64,000 nt of DNA from Brevundimonas sp. Its GTDB lineage: Bacteria > Pseudomonadota > Alphaproteobacteria > Caulobacterales > Caulobacteraceae. The translations under genes and the position numbers were made by a program. Where the stretch lies: contig NZ_JAQSDK010000004.1 in NCBI RefSeq assembly GCF_029945885.1, forward strand, positions 265,372 through 329,371. The letters run 5' to 3'. Of the stretch, positions 8,982-18,425 are shown piece after piece (position 1 is the stretch's first letter; the number at the start of each line of letters is the position of its first letter). The notes beneath the pieces are model-generated. The model was not told the DNA's origin and searched no databases. It was given only the letters and a program-made list of their open reading frames with translations.

Positions 8982-10043
8982 ATGAGAGATTTCAAGGGCA
9001 TGAAGCGTCAACGCGGACGCAACAGAAAGCCCGGCGGCGGTCCCAGCAACGCCAACAGCAGCAATCCGAACCGGTCGTGGGATTCCCAGGGCCCGGAGAA
9101 CATCAAGGTCCGCGGCAACGCCCAGACGGTCTATGAGCGCTATCAGCAGCTCGGCCGCGATGCGACCGCCGGCGGCGACCGGGTGCTGGCCGAAAACTAC
9201 ATGCAGCACGCCGAACACTATTTCCGCGTCCTGCGCGCCCTGCAGCCGCAGCGTTCGGTGTCGGAGATCGCCGCGCGCGAGCTGTCCAACCAGGGCTATG
9301 ACATCGATTTCGAGGACGAGACCGGGGCCCAGGCCGCCGCCTTCCTCGCCGCCCAGCAGGCCGCCGACCGCGCGGCCCAGGGCGACACCGGCGACACCCA
9401 GGGCGACGGCAATGGCCAGGGCGGCAATCATCAGTCCGGCAACACCGCGTCGGGCAACCCGCAGTCCGGCAACGGCCAGCCGCGTGAATGGCGCGACCGG
9501 GACGGCAATCGTGAGGCCCGCCCGCCGCGCAATCGTGACGATCGCCCGCGCGAGGATCGTCCTCGCGACGACCGTCCCCGGGATGACCGGCCCCGCGACG
9601 AACGCCCGCGTGAGGATCGTCCGCGGGACGACCAGGCCCGGGACGACCAGCCCCGCGCCGAGGGCGACGCCGACGGCGGCCGCCGCGAGACGCGCCGCGA
9701 ACGCTGGGAACGGCGCCGCAACGAACGCCCGGCCCGCGGTGAGGGCACCGACGGCGAGAGCGCCGGTTCCGACGACGACCAGTCGCCCGCCGCCGCCGCG
9801 CCTGCGGTCGAGGCCGCCGAGGCCGCACCGGCCCGGACCGAGACCCGCGCCCGCCGCCCGCGTGCCGAACGCGCCCCTCGCGACGAGTCCGCTGACGACG
9901 CCCCGACGGCCCTGCCGGGCTTCCTGACCCGCGCGCCGGTCGCGGCGGCCACACCGGCGGTCCCGGCCGAGGCCACCGACGCCCCGGTCGTCAAACGCCG
10001 GGCCCCGCGCAAGAAGGTCGAGGCCCCCGCCGGCGACGAGTGA
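8982..10043 (+). CDS. DUF4167 domain-containing protein with pentapeptide repeats
   Basis: A 353-residue, very hydrophilic protein. The conserved DUF4167 domain is N-terminal (about residues 35-115: GNAQTVYERYQQLGRDATAGGDRVLAENYMQHAEHYFRVL). A glycine/asparagine/glutamine-rich stretch follows (about 134-167), then eight tandem pentapeptides of the type DDRPR/EDRPR (residues 186-225), and an Ala/Arg-rich tail. The family is nearly confined to Alphaproteobacteria and sits beside prmC and clpB; charged low-complexity tails suggest RNA or ribosome contact, but no function is proven. The start MRDFKGMKRQRGRNR is family-typical. Confidence 0.9.
   Translation: MRDFKGMKRQRGRNRKPGGGPSNANSSNPNRSWDSQGPENIKVRGNAQTVYERYQQLGRDATAGGDRVLAENYMQHAEHYFRVLRALQPQRSVSEIAARELSNQGYDIDFEDETGAQAAAFLAAQQAADRAAQGDTGDTQGDGNGQGGNHQSGNTASGNPQSGNGQPREWRDRDGNREARPPRNRDDRPREDRPRDDRPRDDRPRDERPREDRPRDDQARDDQPRAEGDADGGRRETRRERWERRRNERPARGEGTDGESAGSDDDQSPAAAAPAVEAAEAAPARTETRARRPRAERAPRDESADDAPTALPGFLTRAPVAAATPAVPAEATDAPVVKRRAPRKKVEAPAGDE
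9537..9656 (+). repeat. tandem 15-base repeat encoding DDRPR-type pentapeptides
   Basis: Eight in-frame 15-base units inside the DUF4167 gene, encoding DDRPR, EDRPR, DDRPR, DDRPR, DERPR, EDRPR, DDQAR and DDQPR. The alternating acid-acid-Arg-Pro-Arg pattern makes a disordered, charge-patterned segment. Copy number is likely to vary between strains. Confidence 0.85.
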
Positions 10044-10055
10044 CCCCTGCGGGGT
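10043..10055. terminator. short hairpin after the DUF4167 gene
   Basis: A perfect 5-bp stem, ACCCC (10043-10047) and GGGGT (10051-10055), that begins on the last base of the stop codon. No T-run follows, so a terminator role is only possible. Confidence 0.35.
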
Positions 10056-10123
10056 TGCGGCCGGTCTTGACGGCGGCGGCCCCGACGGCTTCTTGGGGCC
10101 CGTGCTCTCCGGAAGGACTGTCC

Positions 10124-10780
10124 ATGCGCGCGCGTCTTCGCCTGTCGATCATCATTGTCGCTGCTGCCGCCACCCTGGCAGCCTGTGCCTCCGCGCCGCC
10201 GCCGCCGCCGCCAGGACCGACGGGCCCGACGGGCGCGGTACTGCGCGACTGGCGCAGCATCATCACCAGCACCGACCGCGACCGCTACAACCGCCGTCAG
10301 GCGGCCTGGACCCTGGCCCTGCAACAGGCCCGGCGTCAGCCCGGTTCCGGTGACCTGGCCGGGCTGGGCGATCTGATCGACCCCGCCGCCGCCCTGCCGG
10401 GGGTCATCCCTCCGGTCGGCGACTACCGCTGCCGCACCGTGAAACTGGGCTCCCAGGGCGGCGAGGCCGGGCTCGGCTATGTGGTCTATGACTGGTTCGC
10501 CTGCCGGATCGACCAGACCCCGAACGGGCTGAAATTCTCCAAATTGACCGGATCCCAGCGTCCCGGTGGCCTGCTGTTCCCGGATAGCCGCGATCACATG
10601 GTCATGCTGGGGTCGGTGGCCCTGGCAGACGAACCGCCCGCCAACTCCTACGGTCAGCGCCCCGAGCGCGACCTCGTCGCCGTGCTGGAACGGATCGGTG
10701 CGCGCCGCTGGCGGCTGGTCATCCCCTGGCCCCAGAACGAATCCAACCTCGACCTGATCGAACTGGTGCCGGTCGGCTAG
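10124..10780 (+). CDS. DUF4893 domain-containing lipoprotein
   Basis: A 218-residue predicted lipoprotein. The signal peptide MRARLRLSIIIVAAAATLAAC ends in a lipobox (LAAC, Cys at residue 21). A proline stretch and then the DUF4893 domain follow (DWRSIITSTDRDRYNRRQAAWTLAL, later PPVGDYRCRTVKLG). The function of the domain is unknown. The ATG at 10124 is preferred over an in-frame start at 10040 because it opens the signal peptide and has an SD-like GGAAGGA 7 bases upstream. It is probably anchored in the outer membrane, facing the periplasm. Confidence 0.82.
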   Translation: MRARLRLSIIIVAAAATLAACASAPPPPPPGPTGPTGAVLRDWRSIITSTDRDRYNRRQAAWTLALQQARRQPGSGDLAGLGDLIDPAAALPGVIPPVGDYRCRTVKLGSQGGEAGLGYVVYDWFACRIDQTPNGLKFSKLTGSQRPGGLLFPDSRDHMVMLGSVALADEPPANSYGQRPERDLVAVLERIGARRWRLVIPWPQNESNLDLIELVPVG

Positions 10781-10875
10781 GCGGAAAGACTCCCGACTTC
10801 GCTTGACCGCCCGACCCCGACCCGTGACTCTGGTCCCGCGTCGGGTGTTCCGGCGCATGTTTTCAGGGGGTTCAC

Positions 10876-11277
10876 ATGCGCGGTATCGGCGCCACCATCA
10901 GTATGGTCGTTCTACTGGCGATCGTTCTCGGCATCGCCCTCGTCGGCATGCCCACCTACAACGTCTATTCCAAGCAGATGAAGGGCAAGGCCGCCTATGA
11001 GGAGGCGGTCCAGAACCGCCGCATCCGCGTGCTGGAAGCCCAGGCCGCCCTCGATTCCGCCGAGCTGACGGCCCAGGCCGAGATCGCCCGCGCCCGCGGC
11101 ACCAACGAGGCCAACCGCATCATGGCCGAAAGCCTCGGCGGCCCCGACAACTACCTGCGCTGGGCCTATATCAACATGCTGCAGGAAACCGCCGGCCAGG
11201 GCGACCGCCAGGTCATCTACATCCCCACCGAGGCCGGCCTGCCCATTCTCGAAGCCGGCCGCCGCGCCGCGCCGTAG
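10876..11277 (+). CDS. small membrane protein resembling the tail of SPFH/band-7 proteins
   Basis: A 133-residue protein. One N-terminal membrane helix (about residues 8-27: ISMVVLLAIVLGIALVGMP) is followed by a coiled-coil region rich in Ala/Glu/Arg (RVLEAQAALDSAELTAQAEIARARGTNEANRIMAESLGG). It ends with YLRWAYINMLQETAGQGDRQVIYIPTEAGLPIL. The coiled coil and the LRWAYINML...IYIP ending closely resemble the C-terminal part of stomatin/HflC-type proteins, but the SPFH domain itself is absent. It may scaffold or bind larger SPFH assemblies in the membrane; this is inference. SD-like AGGGGG lies just upstream of the ATG. Confidence 0.7.
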   Translation: MRGIGATISMVVLLAIVLGIALVGMPTYNVYSKQMKGKAAYEEAVQNRRIRVLEAQAALDSAELTAQAEIARARGTNEANRIMAESLGGPDNYLRWAYINMLQETAGQGDRQVIYIPTEAGLPILEAGRRAAP

Positions 11278-11283
11278 GCCTCA

Positions 11284-11307
11284 CCCCGCCGCCTCCGGGC
11301 GGCGGGG
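11284..11307. terminator. bidirectional hairpin between convergent genes
   Basis: A perfect 10-bp stem, CCCCGCCGCC (11284-11293) and GGCGGCGGGG (11298-11307), with loop TCCG, midway between the convergent ends of the SPFH-tail gene and the serine hydrolase gene. It lacks a T-run on either strand but is placed exactly where a shared terminator is expected. Confidence 0.6.
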
Positions 11308-11316
11308 ACGGTCCCG

Positions 11317-12966
11317 TCAGACCTTGGTCAGCTTCAGGTCCTGATAGTCGTACGAGAAGTCGATGTCGGGCGAGACGCCCTTGACCGTGGCCCGCACCGG
11401 CCGGCCGTCCTCGATCTCGAAAGTGATGAAGGCGTCCTCCTCGCGGGTGTCGGGGAAGCGGGTGCGCATCATCTCGCCGTCATAGGGTTCCAGCGGGCCC
11501 TGCAGGGCCGGATTGTGGGTGAAGCTCAGATACAGGCCGGTGCGGGCGTTGCGGCCGCGGCCGGTGGTGCGGGCCTCGATGGTGATGTCCCCGTACCAGG
11601 GGTCGCGCCAGGTCCCGGCATAGGCCGACAGCGGCAGGGAGGGTGCGGCCCCGGCGGCCTGTTTGGCGTCGATCTCGACCGCGGCGGCCAGCGACTTTTC
11701 GATGCCTTCCTCGTTGCGGCGCACCGAGTCGGCGATCCAGTCGAAATCGGTCCTGGCCATGCAGATGTCGGTGATGCCCGAGCGCAGGGCCCGCAGCAGA
11801 TAGCTCTCCTCGGCATTGGAGAAGACCGAGAAGCCGATGTTGCGGCCCGGGATCAGCATGGTCGCCGAAATCCCGCCGGGCGAGCCGCCGCCGTGGCTGA
11901 CCAGCCGCTCGCCGCGATAGTCCTGGACCTGGAAGCCCATCGCATAGGTCGAGGCGATGGCGCGGCCGGGCAGGGCGGCGGTCGGCCCCTCGGACGACGT
12001 GACGATGACGTTGGGCCGCCACATCTCCTTCGCCGTCTCTTCCGAGAACAGCCGGCTGCCGTCGGGCAGGGCCCCCATGGCCAGCCGCACGGCGATCCAT
12101 TTCGACCAGTCGACGGCGCTGGCGCAGATACCGCCCGCCGCCGCCGCCGAGTCCCAGTTCCAGATGGCGGCGATCGAGTCGGCGATCGGCCGCATCGGCC
12201 CCTGGTAGCGCAGCGGCGGACCGGTGCGGGCGTGGGGCAGGGCGGACTTCTGCGGATCGGCCAGGCTGGCCATCGGCACGGTGTCGGTCATGCCGACCCG
12301 GTCGAGGATCCGGTCCTGGACAAAGTCTTCCCAGCGCTGGCCCGAGGCGGCGGCCAGCACCTCACCGGCGACCACGAACATCAGGTTGCAATAGTGGTAG
12401 CCGGCGCGGAAGCCGTATTCGATCGGCACGAACGGCACCCGGGCCATCACCTCTTCACGGCTGCGATCGCTGTTGGGCCAGAACAGCAGGTCCCCGGCCC
12501 CCAGACCGAAGCCGGCCCGGTGGCTCAGGGTGTCGCGCACCGTGATCCGCTCGCCGATCACCGGGTCCGACAGGGTGAAGCCCGGCAGATAGGTCCGAAC
12601 CGGCTCGTCCCATTTCACCTTCCCCTCGTCGACCATCATGGCCAGGCCGGCGGCGGTGACGTTCTTGGAGTTGGAGGCGATGGCGAACAGGGTCCGGTCG
12701 TCGACCCGCCGCGCCTCGCCCATCTTCCGCACGCCATAGCCGCGGGTCAGGATGGCCTGGCCGTCCCGGACCACCGCCACCGACAGGGCCGGCTGGTCGG
12801 GAAAGGCCGCCATCGCCTGTTGCACGAAGGCGTCGATCGCCGTGGCCAGGTCGGCATGGTCATTCGCCGCCGCGCGGGCCCAGGCGGGCATCGCCGCCAG
12901 GGCGGTCCCGCCCGCGGACAGGGCCAGGGCGGAACGGCGGGACAGGGTGAGGGGGTGGACGGGCAT
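11317..12966 (-). CDS. serine hydrolase, class C beta-lactamase/D-aminopeptidase-like, exported
   Basis: A 549-residue secreted enzyme. The N-terminus MPVHPLTLSRRSALALSAGGTALAAMPAWARA looks like a Tat signal peptide (twin Arg). The active-site tetrad SNSK (SxxK, Ser98-Lys101) and the YxN motif YCN (Tyr192-Asn194) are present; SHGGGSPGG supplies the third (HxG-like) box. A C-terminal domain of about 120 residues follows the catalytic domain, as in penicillin-binding-protein-like esterases. Such proteins act as esterases, D-amino-acid peptidases or, rarely, beta-lactamases; the substrate is open. The ATG at 12966 was chosen because it starts the signal peptide. Confidence 0.87.
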   Translation of the reverse strand: MPVHPLTLSRRSALALSAGGTALAAMPAWARAAANDHADLATAIDAFVQQAMAAFPDQPALSVAVVRDGQAILTRGYGVRKMGEARRVDDRTLFAIASNSKNVTAAGLAMMVDEGKVKWDEPVRTYLPGFTLSDPVIGERITVRDTLSHRAGFGLGAGDLLFWPNSDRSREEVMARVPFVPIEYGFRAGYHYCNLMFVVAGEVLAAASGQRWEDFVQDRILDRVGMTDTVPMASLADPQKSALPHARTGPPLRYQGPMRPIADSIAAIWNWDSAAAAGGICASAVDWSKWIAVRLAMGALPDGSRLFSEETAKEMWRPNVIVTSSEGPTAALPGRAIASTYAMGFQVQDYRGERLVSHGGGSPGGISATMLIPGRNIGFSVFSNAEESYLLRALRSGITDICMARTDFDWIADSVRRNEEGIEKSLAAAVEIDAKQAAGAAPSLPLSAYAGTWRDPWYGDITIEARTTGRGRNARTGLYLSFTHNPALQGPLEPYDGEMMRTRFPDTREEDAFITFEIEDGRPVRATVKGVSPDIDFSYDYQDLKLTKV

Positions 12967-13183
12967 GGCGGTCTCCGGTGTGCGGGACGAGGCTAGACCA
13001 TTTTGGCCCCGGGTCGAGCCGGGGTGGCAGCGCCCCGGTTTCGCCGCAACCGCGACGGGGAGGTAACGGTCTGAAATCGTGCGGTCATGACGCAAAAGTA
13101 ACTAGGGGGCGGTTCGTCTGCCTGTTAACCGCCGAACGAGTCGGCGCCCCGGGTGGACGCAGGACCTTGAAGGGGCTGACGCC

Positions 13184-15418
13184 ATGATCCGACTGAAGAC
13201 CCTGCTGCTCACCGGCGCGGCAACGATGGTTCTTGCGCCGCCCGTCCTGGCCCAGACGGCCCCGCCGCCCGCCCCGGCCCTGGCCGCCACGCCGGCGACG
13301 GAGGAGCCGCCGGCCGAGGCGGCGTCGGCCGTCGCCGATGTCGTGGTCACCGCGCGCGCCACTGATGTGCGCACCTCGATCGATTCGGTCAGCTACAGCC
13401 TGGCCAATGACCTGCAGGCGACGACGGGCAGCCTGGCCGACGCCCTGCGCAATGTGCCTTCAGTGGACGTGGACCCCCAGGGCAATGTGTCGCTGCGCGG
13501 CGATTCCGGGGTGACCATCCTGGTCGACGGCCGCCCGTCGGGTGTGCTGTCGGGCGAGGGGCGGGCCCAGGCCCTGCTGCAGCTGCCGGCCGACCAGTAC
13601 GCCCGGATCGAGGTGATGACCAATCCGTCGGCCGCCTACAGTCCCGAGGGGTCGGGCGGGGTGATCAATCTGGTCACCAAGCCCCGTACCGCGCGCCCGG
13701 GCACCCAGACGACCGGCTCCATCCGCGCCAATGTCGGTGACAATGGTCGCTGGAACCTGGGCGGCAGCGGCTCCTGGCAGAAGGACAAATTGACCCTGTC
13801 GGGCGACCTCAGCTACCGGGTCGATCCCAACCGGTTCGGGTTCAACCGGCTGCGCGAGCAGCTGGACCCGGTGACCGGGGCCGTGGTCTCGACCACCCGC
13901 AACGACCAGGCCACCGTCTCCGACCAGACCGGCACCGTCGGCCGGTTCGCCGTCGACTACCGGCTGAGTGACCGTACCCAGCTGACCGGCGAACTGCGCG
14001 GCGTTGCCTTCGAGGGGGACCGGGGCGGCCCCGGCCTGTTCGAGACGCGCGACGCCGGCGGGACCGTGACCGGTGCCTATGCCCGCGACGACAGTTCCGC
14101 CTTCCGGTTCCGCAACGGCGGCGCGACGGCGCGGCTGCTGCACCGGTTCGACGAGGCCGGCCATGAATGGTCCGGCGAGCTGCGTTATGACGTCAATGAC
14201 ATCGAGAATGCGGGGTTGGCCCTGACCCGCTTCCTGGTGCCCGCGGGGACGGATCTGGTCGAACGCAACGACCAGGCGCAGAACCAGGTCACCCTCGGCT
14301 TCACCAGCGCCTATGTCCGCCCCACGGCCGACGGCGGCAAGGTGCGGCTGGGCTATGAGGTCACCGAGGTCCGCCCGGATCAGGAGGTCACCTTCAGCCG
14401 CGGTCCGTCGGCGGGGACCCTGGCCGTCGTGCCGGGCCTGAGCAACCGGTTCGAGGCGCGCCAGACCGTGCATGCGCTGTACGGAACCTGGGAGCGGCCG
14501 CTGACCGAGGCGTTTTCGGCCCAGGCGGGGCTGAGGCTGGAACAGGCCGACATCCGGGTCGAGGATCTGACCGGCGGCACCTCGGCGTCCCAGGACTATT
14601 TCCGCGCCTATCCCACCGCCCATCTGCAGTATCAGCTGTCCGAGACCCAGACCCTGCGCGCCAGCTATTCGCGCCGGATCCAGCGGCCGCAGCCGGGGCA
14701 GCTGAATCCGTTCGTGAGCTATGGGGACCCGCTGAATCGCCGCTCTGGCAATCCGGATCTGGAGCCGCAGGAGACGGATTCGTTCGAGGCCATGTGGCAG
14801 AAGCGTCAGGGTTCGACCTTTTACCAGCTGACCGCCTATCTGCGTGACACCGACAAGGCCTTCACCGAGACGGTGACGGACCTGGGCGGCGGGGTGCTGC
14901 TGACCCGGCCCGAAAACCTGGGCGGGCGGCGCGATACCGGGCTGGAGGCCACCGCCAACGGCCAGCTGCATGCCAGCCTGCGCTACAGCGCCAGCGTCAA
15001 TGTCTTCCGCCAGGCGATCGACGCGGGCGGCATCGCCGGCGGCGGCGACCGGTCGGCCACCCTGGCCAGTGGCCGCGCCAGTCTGAACTGGCAGCCGACC
15101 CCGACCGATTTCGTGCAGCTGTCGGGATTCTGGCAGGGCGACAGCCTGCTGGCCCAGGGCCGGCGCGAGGGCGGCGGCATGGTCAATCTGGGCTACCGGC
15201 GCAAGCTGAGCGAGACCCTGTCGCTGAACGTCACCGGGCGTGACCTGTTCAGCGGGTTCAACAGCGCCTCGGTCTATGAGACCCCGTTGTTCCGGGAGCG
15301 GACCGAACAGAATATCCGGCTGAGGGCCTTCTATATCGGCCTCAGCTGGAGCCTGGGCGCGGGGCCGCGCCGCCAGCCGGAACAGTTCGACTTCTCGACC
15401 GGTCCGGCGGGCGGCTGA
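13184..15418 (+). CDS. TonB-dependent outer-membrane receptor
   Basis: A 744-residue outer-membrane receptor. A signal peptide (cleavage after PPVLAQ, about residue 24) is followed by an Ala/Pro linker and the plug domain with DVVVTAR, then VPSVDVDPQGNVSLRGDSGVTILVDGRPSG and the IEVMTNPSAAYSPEGSGGVINLVTK segment. The remaining ~550 residues are a beta-barrel of the type-3 OMP barrel class. These receptors import ligands (saccharides, peptides, metal chelates) with energy from TonB-ExbBD. No neighbouring gene indicates the ligand. The SD-like AAGGGG is 7 bases before the ATG. It ends FDFSTGPAGG, without the usual terminal aromatic residue. Confidence 0.9.
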   Translation: MIRLKTLLLTGAATMVLAPPVLAQTAPPPAPALAATPATEEPPAEAASAVADVVVTARATDVRTSIDSVSYSLANDLQATTGSLADALRNVPSVDVDPQGNVSLRGDSGVTILVDGRPSGVLSGEGRAQALLQLPADQYARIEVMTNPSAAYSPEGSGGVINLVTKPRTARPGTQTTGSIRANVGDNGRWNLGGSGSWQKDKLTLSGDLSYRVDPNRFGFNRLREQLDPVTGAVVSTTRNDQATVSDQTGTVGRFAVDYRLSDRTQLTGELRGVAFEGDRGGPGLFETRDAGGTVTGAYARDDSSAFRFRNGGATARLLHRFDEAGHEWSGELRYDVNDIENAGLALTRFLVPAGTDLVERNDQAQNQVTLGFTSAYVRPTADGGKVRLGYEVTEVRPDQEVTFSRGPSAGTLAVVPGLSNRFEARQTVHALYGTWERPLTEAFSAQAGLRLEQADIRVEDLTGGTSASQDYFRAYPTAHLQYQLSETQTLRASYSRRIQRPQPGQLNPFVSYGDPLNRRSGNPDLEPQETDSFEAMWQKRQGSTFYQLTAYLRDTDKAFTETVTDLGGGVLLTRPENLGGRRDTGLEATANGQLHASLRYSASVNVFRQAIDAGGIAGGGDRSATLASGRASLNWQPTPTDFVQLSGFWQGDSLLAQGRREGGGMVNLGYRRKLSETLSLNVTGRDLFSGFNSASVYETPLFRERTEQNIRLRAFYIGLSWSLGAGPRRQPEQFDFSTGPAGG

Positions 15419-15424
15419 CCCCTT

Positions 15425-15444
15425 GTGTGGCTGGTCGGCCACAC
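15425..15444. terminator. hairpin after the TonB receptor gene
   Basis: A perfect 7-bp stem, GTGTGGC (15425-15431) and GCCACAC (15438-15444), with loop TGGTCG, starting 6 bases after the receptor stop codon. It probably separates the receptor transcript from clpB; there is no T-run. Confidence 0.45.
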
Positions 15445-15523
15445 CCACCTTTGCCCTGGATCAAGGCGTCGCTTGTCGCAAGGGCGCAGCTGATCGATCA
15501 TCCGCCGCTCCAGGGGACACGCC

Positions 15524-18112
15524 GTGAATCTCGAACTCTATACCGACCGCGCCAAACAGGCGATCCAGTCCGCCCAGTCGCTGGCCCTGGCCCGCCGCCA
15601 CCAGCAGTTCGCGCCCGAGCATCTGCTCAAGGTGCTGCTGGAGGAGCGCGACGGCCTGGCCCGCAATCTGATCACCGCCGCCGGCGGCGACCCCGCCATG
15701 GCCGAGACCGCGACCGAGACCGCCCTGAAGAAGCGCGCCCAGGTCACCGGCGGCTCGGGCCAGGTCTATCTGGACGGCGATACCGCCCGCGTCTTCGCCG
15801 CCGCCGAGGCCGCCTCAAAGGCCGCCGGTGACGCCTTCGTCACCACCGAACGCCTGCTGGCCGCCATCGCCCGCGAGGGCGGGGTTGCCGCCGAGGTGCT
15901 GAAAGCCTCCGGCGTCACCGCCCAGGCCCTGGACGCGGCCGTCGTCGAGCTGCGCAAGGGCAAGACCGCCGACTCCGCCGGGGCCGAGGACGCCTATGAC
16001 GCCCTGAAACGCTATGCCCGCGACCTGACCCTGGCCGCCCGCGACGGCAAGATCGACCCGGTCATCGGCCGCGACGAGGAGATCCGCCGCACCATCCAGG
16101 TCCTGGCCCGGCGCACCAAGAACAACCCCGTCCTGATCGGCGAACCCGGCGTCGGCAAGACCGCCATCGTCGAGGGCCTGGCCGTGCGCATCGTCAACGG
16201 CGACGTGCCCGAGAGCCTGAAGGACAAGACGGTGATGGCGCTCGACATGGGCTCCCTGATCGCCGGGGCCAAATACCGTGGCGAGTTCGAGGAACGGCTC
16301 AAGGCCGTGCTGGGCGAGGTCACCGCCGCCGAGGGCCAGATCATCCTGTTCATCGACGAGATGCACACCCTGGTCGGGGCCGGCAAGGGCGACGGGGCCA
16401 TGGACGCCTCCAACCTGCTCAAGCCCGCCCTGGCGCGCGGCGAGCTGCACTGCGTCGGGGCCACCACCCTCGATGAATACCGCAAGCATGTGGAGAAGGA
16501 CGCCGCCCTGGCGCGTCGCTTCCAGCCGGTCTTCATCGAGGAGCCCAGTGTCGAGGACACCATCTCCATCCTGCGCGGCATCAAGGAGAAATATGAGGTC
16601 CACCACGGGGTGCGGATCTCCGACTCCGCCATCGTCGCCGCCGCCACCCTGTCGCACCGCTACATCACCGACCGCTTCCTGCCGGACAAGGCCATCGACC
16701 TGATCGACGAGGCCGGCAGCCGCGTGCGCATGGCCGTCGATTCCAAGCCGGAATCCCTCGACGAGATCGACCGCCGTCTGGTCCAGCTCAAGATCGAGCG
16801 CGAGGCCCTGAAGAAGGAGTCCGACAAGGCCTCGGTCGCCCGGCTCGAGAAACTGGAGGACGAAATCGCCGACCTCGAGGGCCAGTCCGACGACCTGACC
16901 GGGCGCTGGAAGGCCGAGAAGGAAAAGGTCGGGGCCGGGGCCCAGCTGCGCGAGACCCTCGACCGGCTGCGCGCCGAACTGGCCGCCGCCCAGCGCGCCG
17001 GCGACCTCGGTCGCGCGTCCGAGATCGCCTATGGCCAGATCCCCGGCATCGAGAAACAGCTGGAACAGGCCGAGGCCAATGAGGCCGACAAACAGGGCCC
17101 CCTGACGCCCGAGGTCGTCGACGCCGAACAGATCGCCCAGGTCGTGTCGCGCTGGACCGGAGTTCCGGTCGACAAGATGCTGGAGGGCGAGCGCGAGAAA
17201 CTGCTGGCCATGGAAGAGGCTCTGGGCAACCGCGTGGTCGGCCAGGACGAGGCCCTGACCGCCGTGTCCGATGCGGTGCGCCGCGCCCGCGCCGGTCTGA
17301 ACGACCCCAACCGCCCGCTCGGCTCCTTCCTGTTCCTCGGCCCGACCGGCGTCGGCAAGACCGAACTGACCAAGGCGCTCGCCGAATTCCTGTTCGACGA
17401 CGAGGCCGCCATCACCCGGATGGACATGTCGGAATATATGGAAAAACACAGCGTCAGCCGCCTGATCGGCGCCCCTCCCGGCTATGTCGGCTATGACGAG
17501 GGCGGGGCCCTGACCGAGGCGGTGCGGCGTCGCCCCTATCAGGTCGTGCTGTTCGACGAGGTCGAAAAGGCCCACCCCGATGTGTTCAACGTCCTGCTCC
17601 AGGTGCTCGACGACGGCCGCCTGACCGACGGTCAGGGCCGCGTCATCGACTTCAAGAACACCCTGATCATCATGACCAGTAACCTCGGCTCCGAATACCT
17701 GTCACAACAGGCCGAGGGTGAGGACGTCGCGGCCGTGCGCCCCATGGTCATGGAGTCGGTGCGCGCCCATTTCCGCCCCGAATTCCTCAACCGGATCGAC
17801 GAGATCATCCTGTTCAGCCGCCTCGGCCGCGACCAGATGGCCGGCATCGTCCGCATCCAGCTGTCGCGGTTCGAAAAGCTTCTCGCCGACCGCCGCCTGA
17901 CCCTGTCCATCGACGACGCCGCCCTCGCCTGGATCGCCGACCGCGGCTACGACCCGGTCTATGGCGCGCGCCCGCTGAAACGCGTGATCCAGAAGGACCT
18001 GGTCGACCCGATCGCGAAGAAACTGCTGGCCGGGGATATCGAGGACGGCTCGGTCATCGGGGTGACAGCCGGGGCGGATGGCTTGGAGATCGGCAAGGTG
18101 CGGGTGCACTAG
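15524..18112 (+). CDS. clpB: ATP-dependent disaggregase chaperone ClpB
   Basis: ClpB is the hexameric AAA+ disaggregase that works with DnaK to rescue aggregated proteins after heat stress. The 862 residues match the family length. Features in order: Clp repeat N-domain (residues 1-145, [21 protein letters not shown]), NBD1 Walker A GEPGVGKT (206-213), the ClpB-specific coiled-coil middle domain (about 410-530), NBD2 Walker A GPTGVGKT (about 605-612), [13 protein letters not shown] pore segment, and the C-terminal D2-small domain. The start is GTG at 15524. A CTTG at 15472-15475 might belong to a heat-shock sigma-32 promoter, but no good -10 is visible. Confidence 0.97.
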   Translation: MNLELYTDRAKQAIQSAQSLALARRHQQFAPEHLLKVLLEERDGLARNLITAAGGDPAMAETATETALKKRAQVTGGSGQVYLDGDTARVFAAAEAASKAAGDAFVTTERLLAAIAREGGVAAEVLKASGVTAQALDAAVVELRKGKTADSAGAEDAYDALKRYARDLTLAARDGKIDPVIGRDEEIRRTIQVLARRTKNNPVLIGEPGVGKTAIVEGLAVRIVNGDVPESLKDKTVMALDMGSLIAGAKYRGEFEERLKAVLGEVTAAEGQIILFIDEMHTLVGAGKGDGAMDASNLLKPALARGELHCVGATTLDEYRKHVEKDAALARRFQPVFIEEPSVEDTISILRGIKEKYEVHHGVRISDSAIVAAATLSHRYITDRFLPDKAIDLIDEAGSRVRMAVDSKPESLDEIDRRLVQLKIEREALKKESDKASVARLEKLEDEIADLEGQSDDLTGRWKAEKEKVGAGAQLRETLDRLRAELAAAQRAGDLGRASEIAYGQIPGIEKQLEQAEANEADKQGPLTPEVVDAEQIAQVVSRWTGVPVDKMLEGEREKLLAMEEALGNRVVGQDEALTAVSDAVRRARAGLNDPNRPLGSFLFLGPTGVGKTELTKALAEFLFDDEAAITRMDMSEYMEKHSVSRLIGAPPGYVGYDEGGALTEAVRRRPYQVVLFDEVEKAHPDVFNVLLQVLDDGRLTDGQGRVIDFKNTLIIMTSNLGSEYLSQQAEGEDVAAVRPMVMESVRAHFRPEFLNRIDEIILFSRLGRDQMAGIVRIQLSRFEKLLADRRLTLSIDDAALAWIADRGYDPVYGARPLKRVIQKDLVDPIAKKLLAGDIEDGSVIGVTAGADGLEIGKVRVH

Positions 18113-18138
18113 CCACCACCGCTCTCCCCTCCGCTATC

Positions 18139-18371
18139 GTCATCCCGGGGCAAGCGGCGCAGCCGCGCTGACCCCGGGACCCAGCGGCGCGGTCGCGCGA
18201 GCGATCGCGAAATCTGTCCGCCGCACCCTGCCAGACCGTTTCGCACCGCCCCCCCTGCTGTCGTCATCCTTCGGCGAGCGCCCGCGCTTGCGGGCGGGAG
18301 ACCGGAGGACCCAGCGGCGCGCGAGCGTAGCGAGGGCGAGGGGCCGCACCGACCGTGCCAGACCGTTTCGC
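18139..18371. repeat. two diverged tandem copies of a ~130-base intergenic unit
   Basis: Both copies start with GTCATCC (18139 and 18263) and share GACCCAGCGGCGCG (18178-18191 and 18308-18321, exactly 130 apart) and GCCAGACCGTTTCGC (18230-18244 and 18357-18371, 127 apart). The parts between have diverged. Confidence 0.75.
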
Positions 18372-18425
18372 GCGCCGCGCGCCGCGGGGTCCTCCGGTCG
18401 CGGCTGCGCCGCGCCGAAGGATGAC
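18263..18425. repeat. large nested palindrome
   Basis: Two perfect inverted arm pairs: GTCATCCTTCGGCG (18263-18276) with its complement at 18412-18425, and GACCGGAGGACCC (18300-18312) with its complement at 18387-18399. The element overlaps the second tandem unit. It could form a long hairpin in RNA from either strand and may act as a terminator for clpB. Confidence 0.75.

Noticed and set aside
9537..9656. Tandem repeats considered as a CRISPR array
   Set aside because: Units are 15 bases, contiguous without spacers and in frame within a gene. No CRISPR array or cas gene is seen in the window.
13460..15448. 662-codon minus-strand ORF opposite the TonB receptor
   Set aside because: Antisense shadow of a gene with clear receptor motifs.
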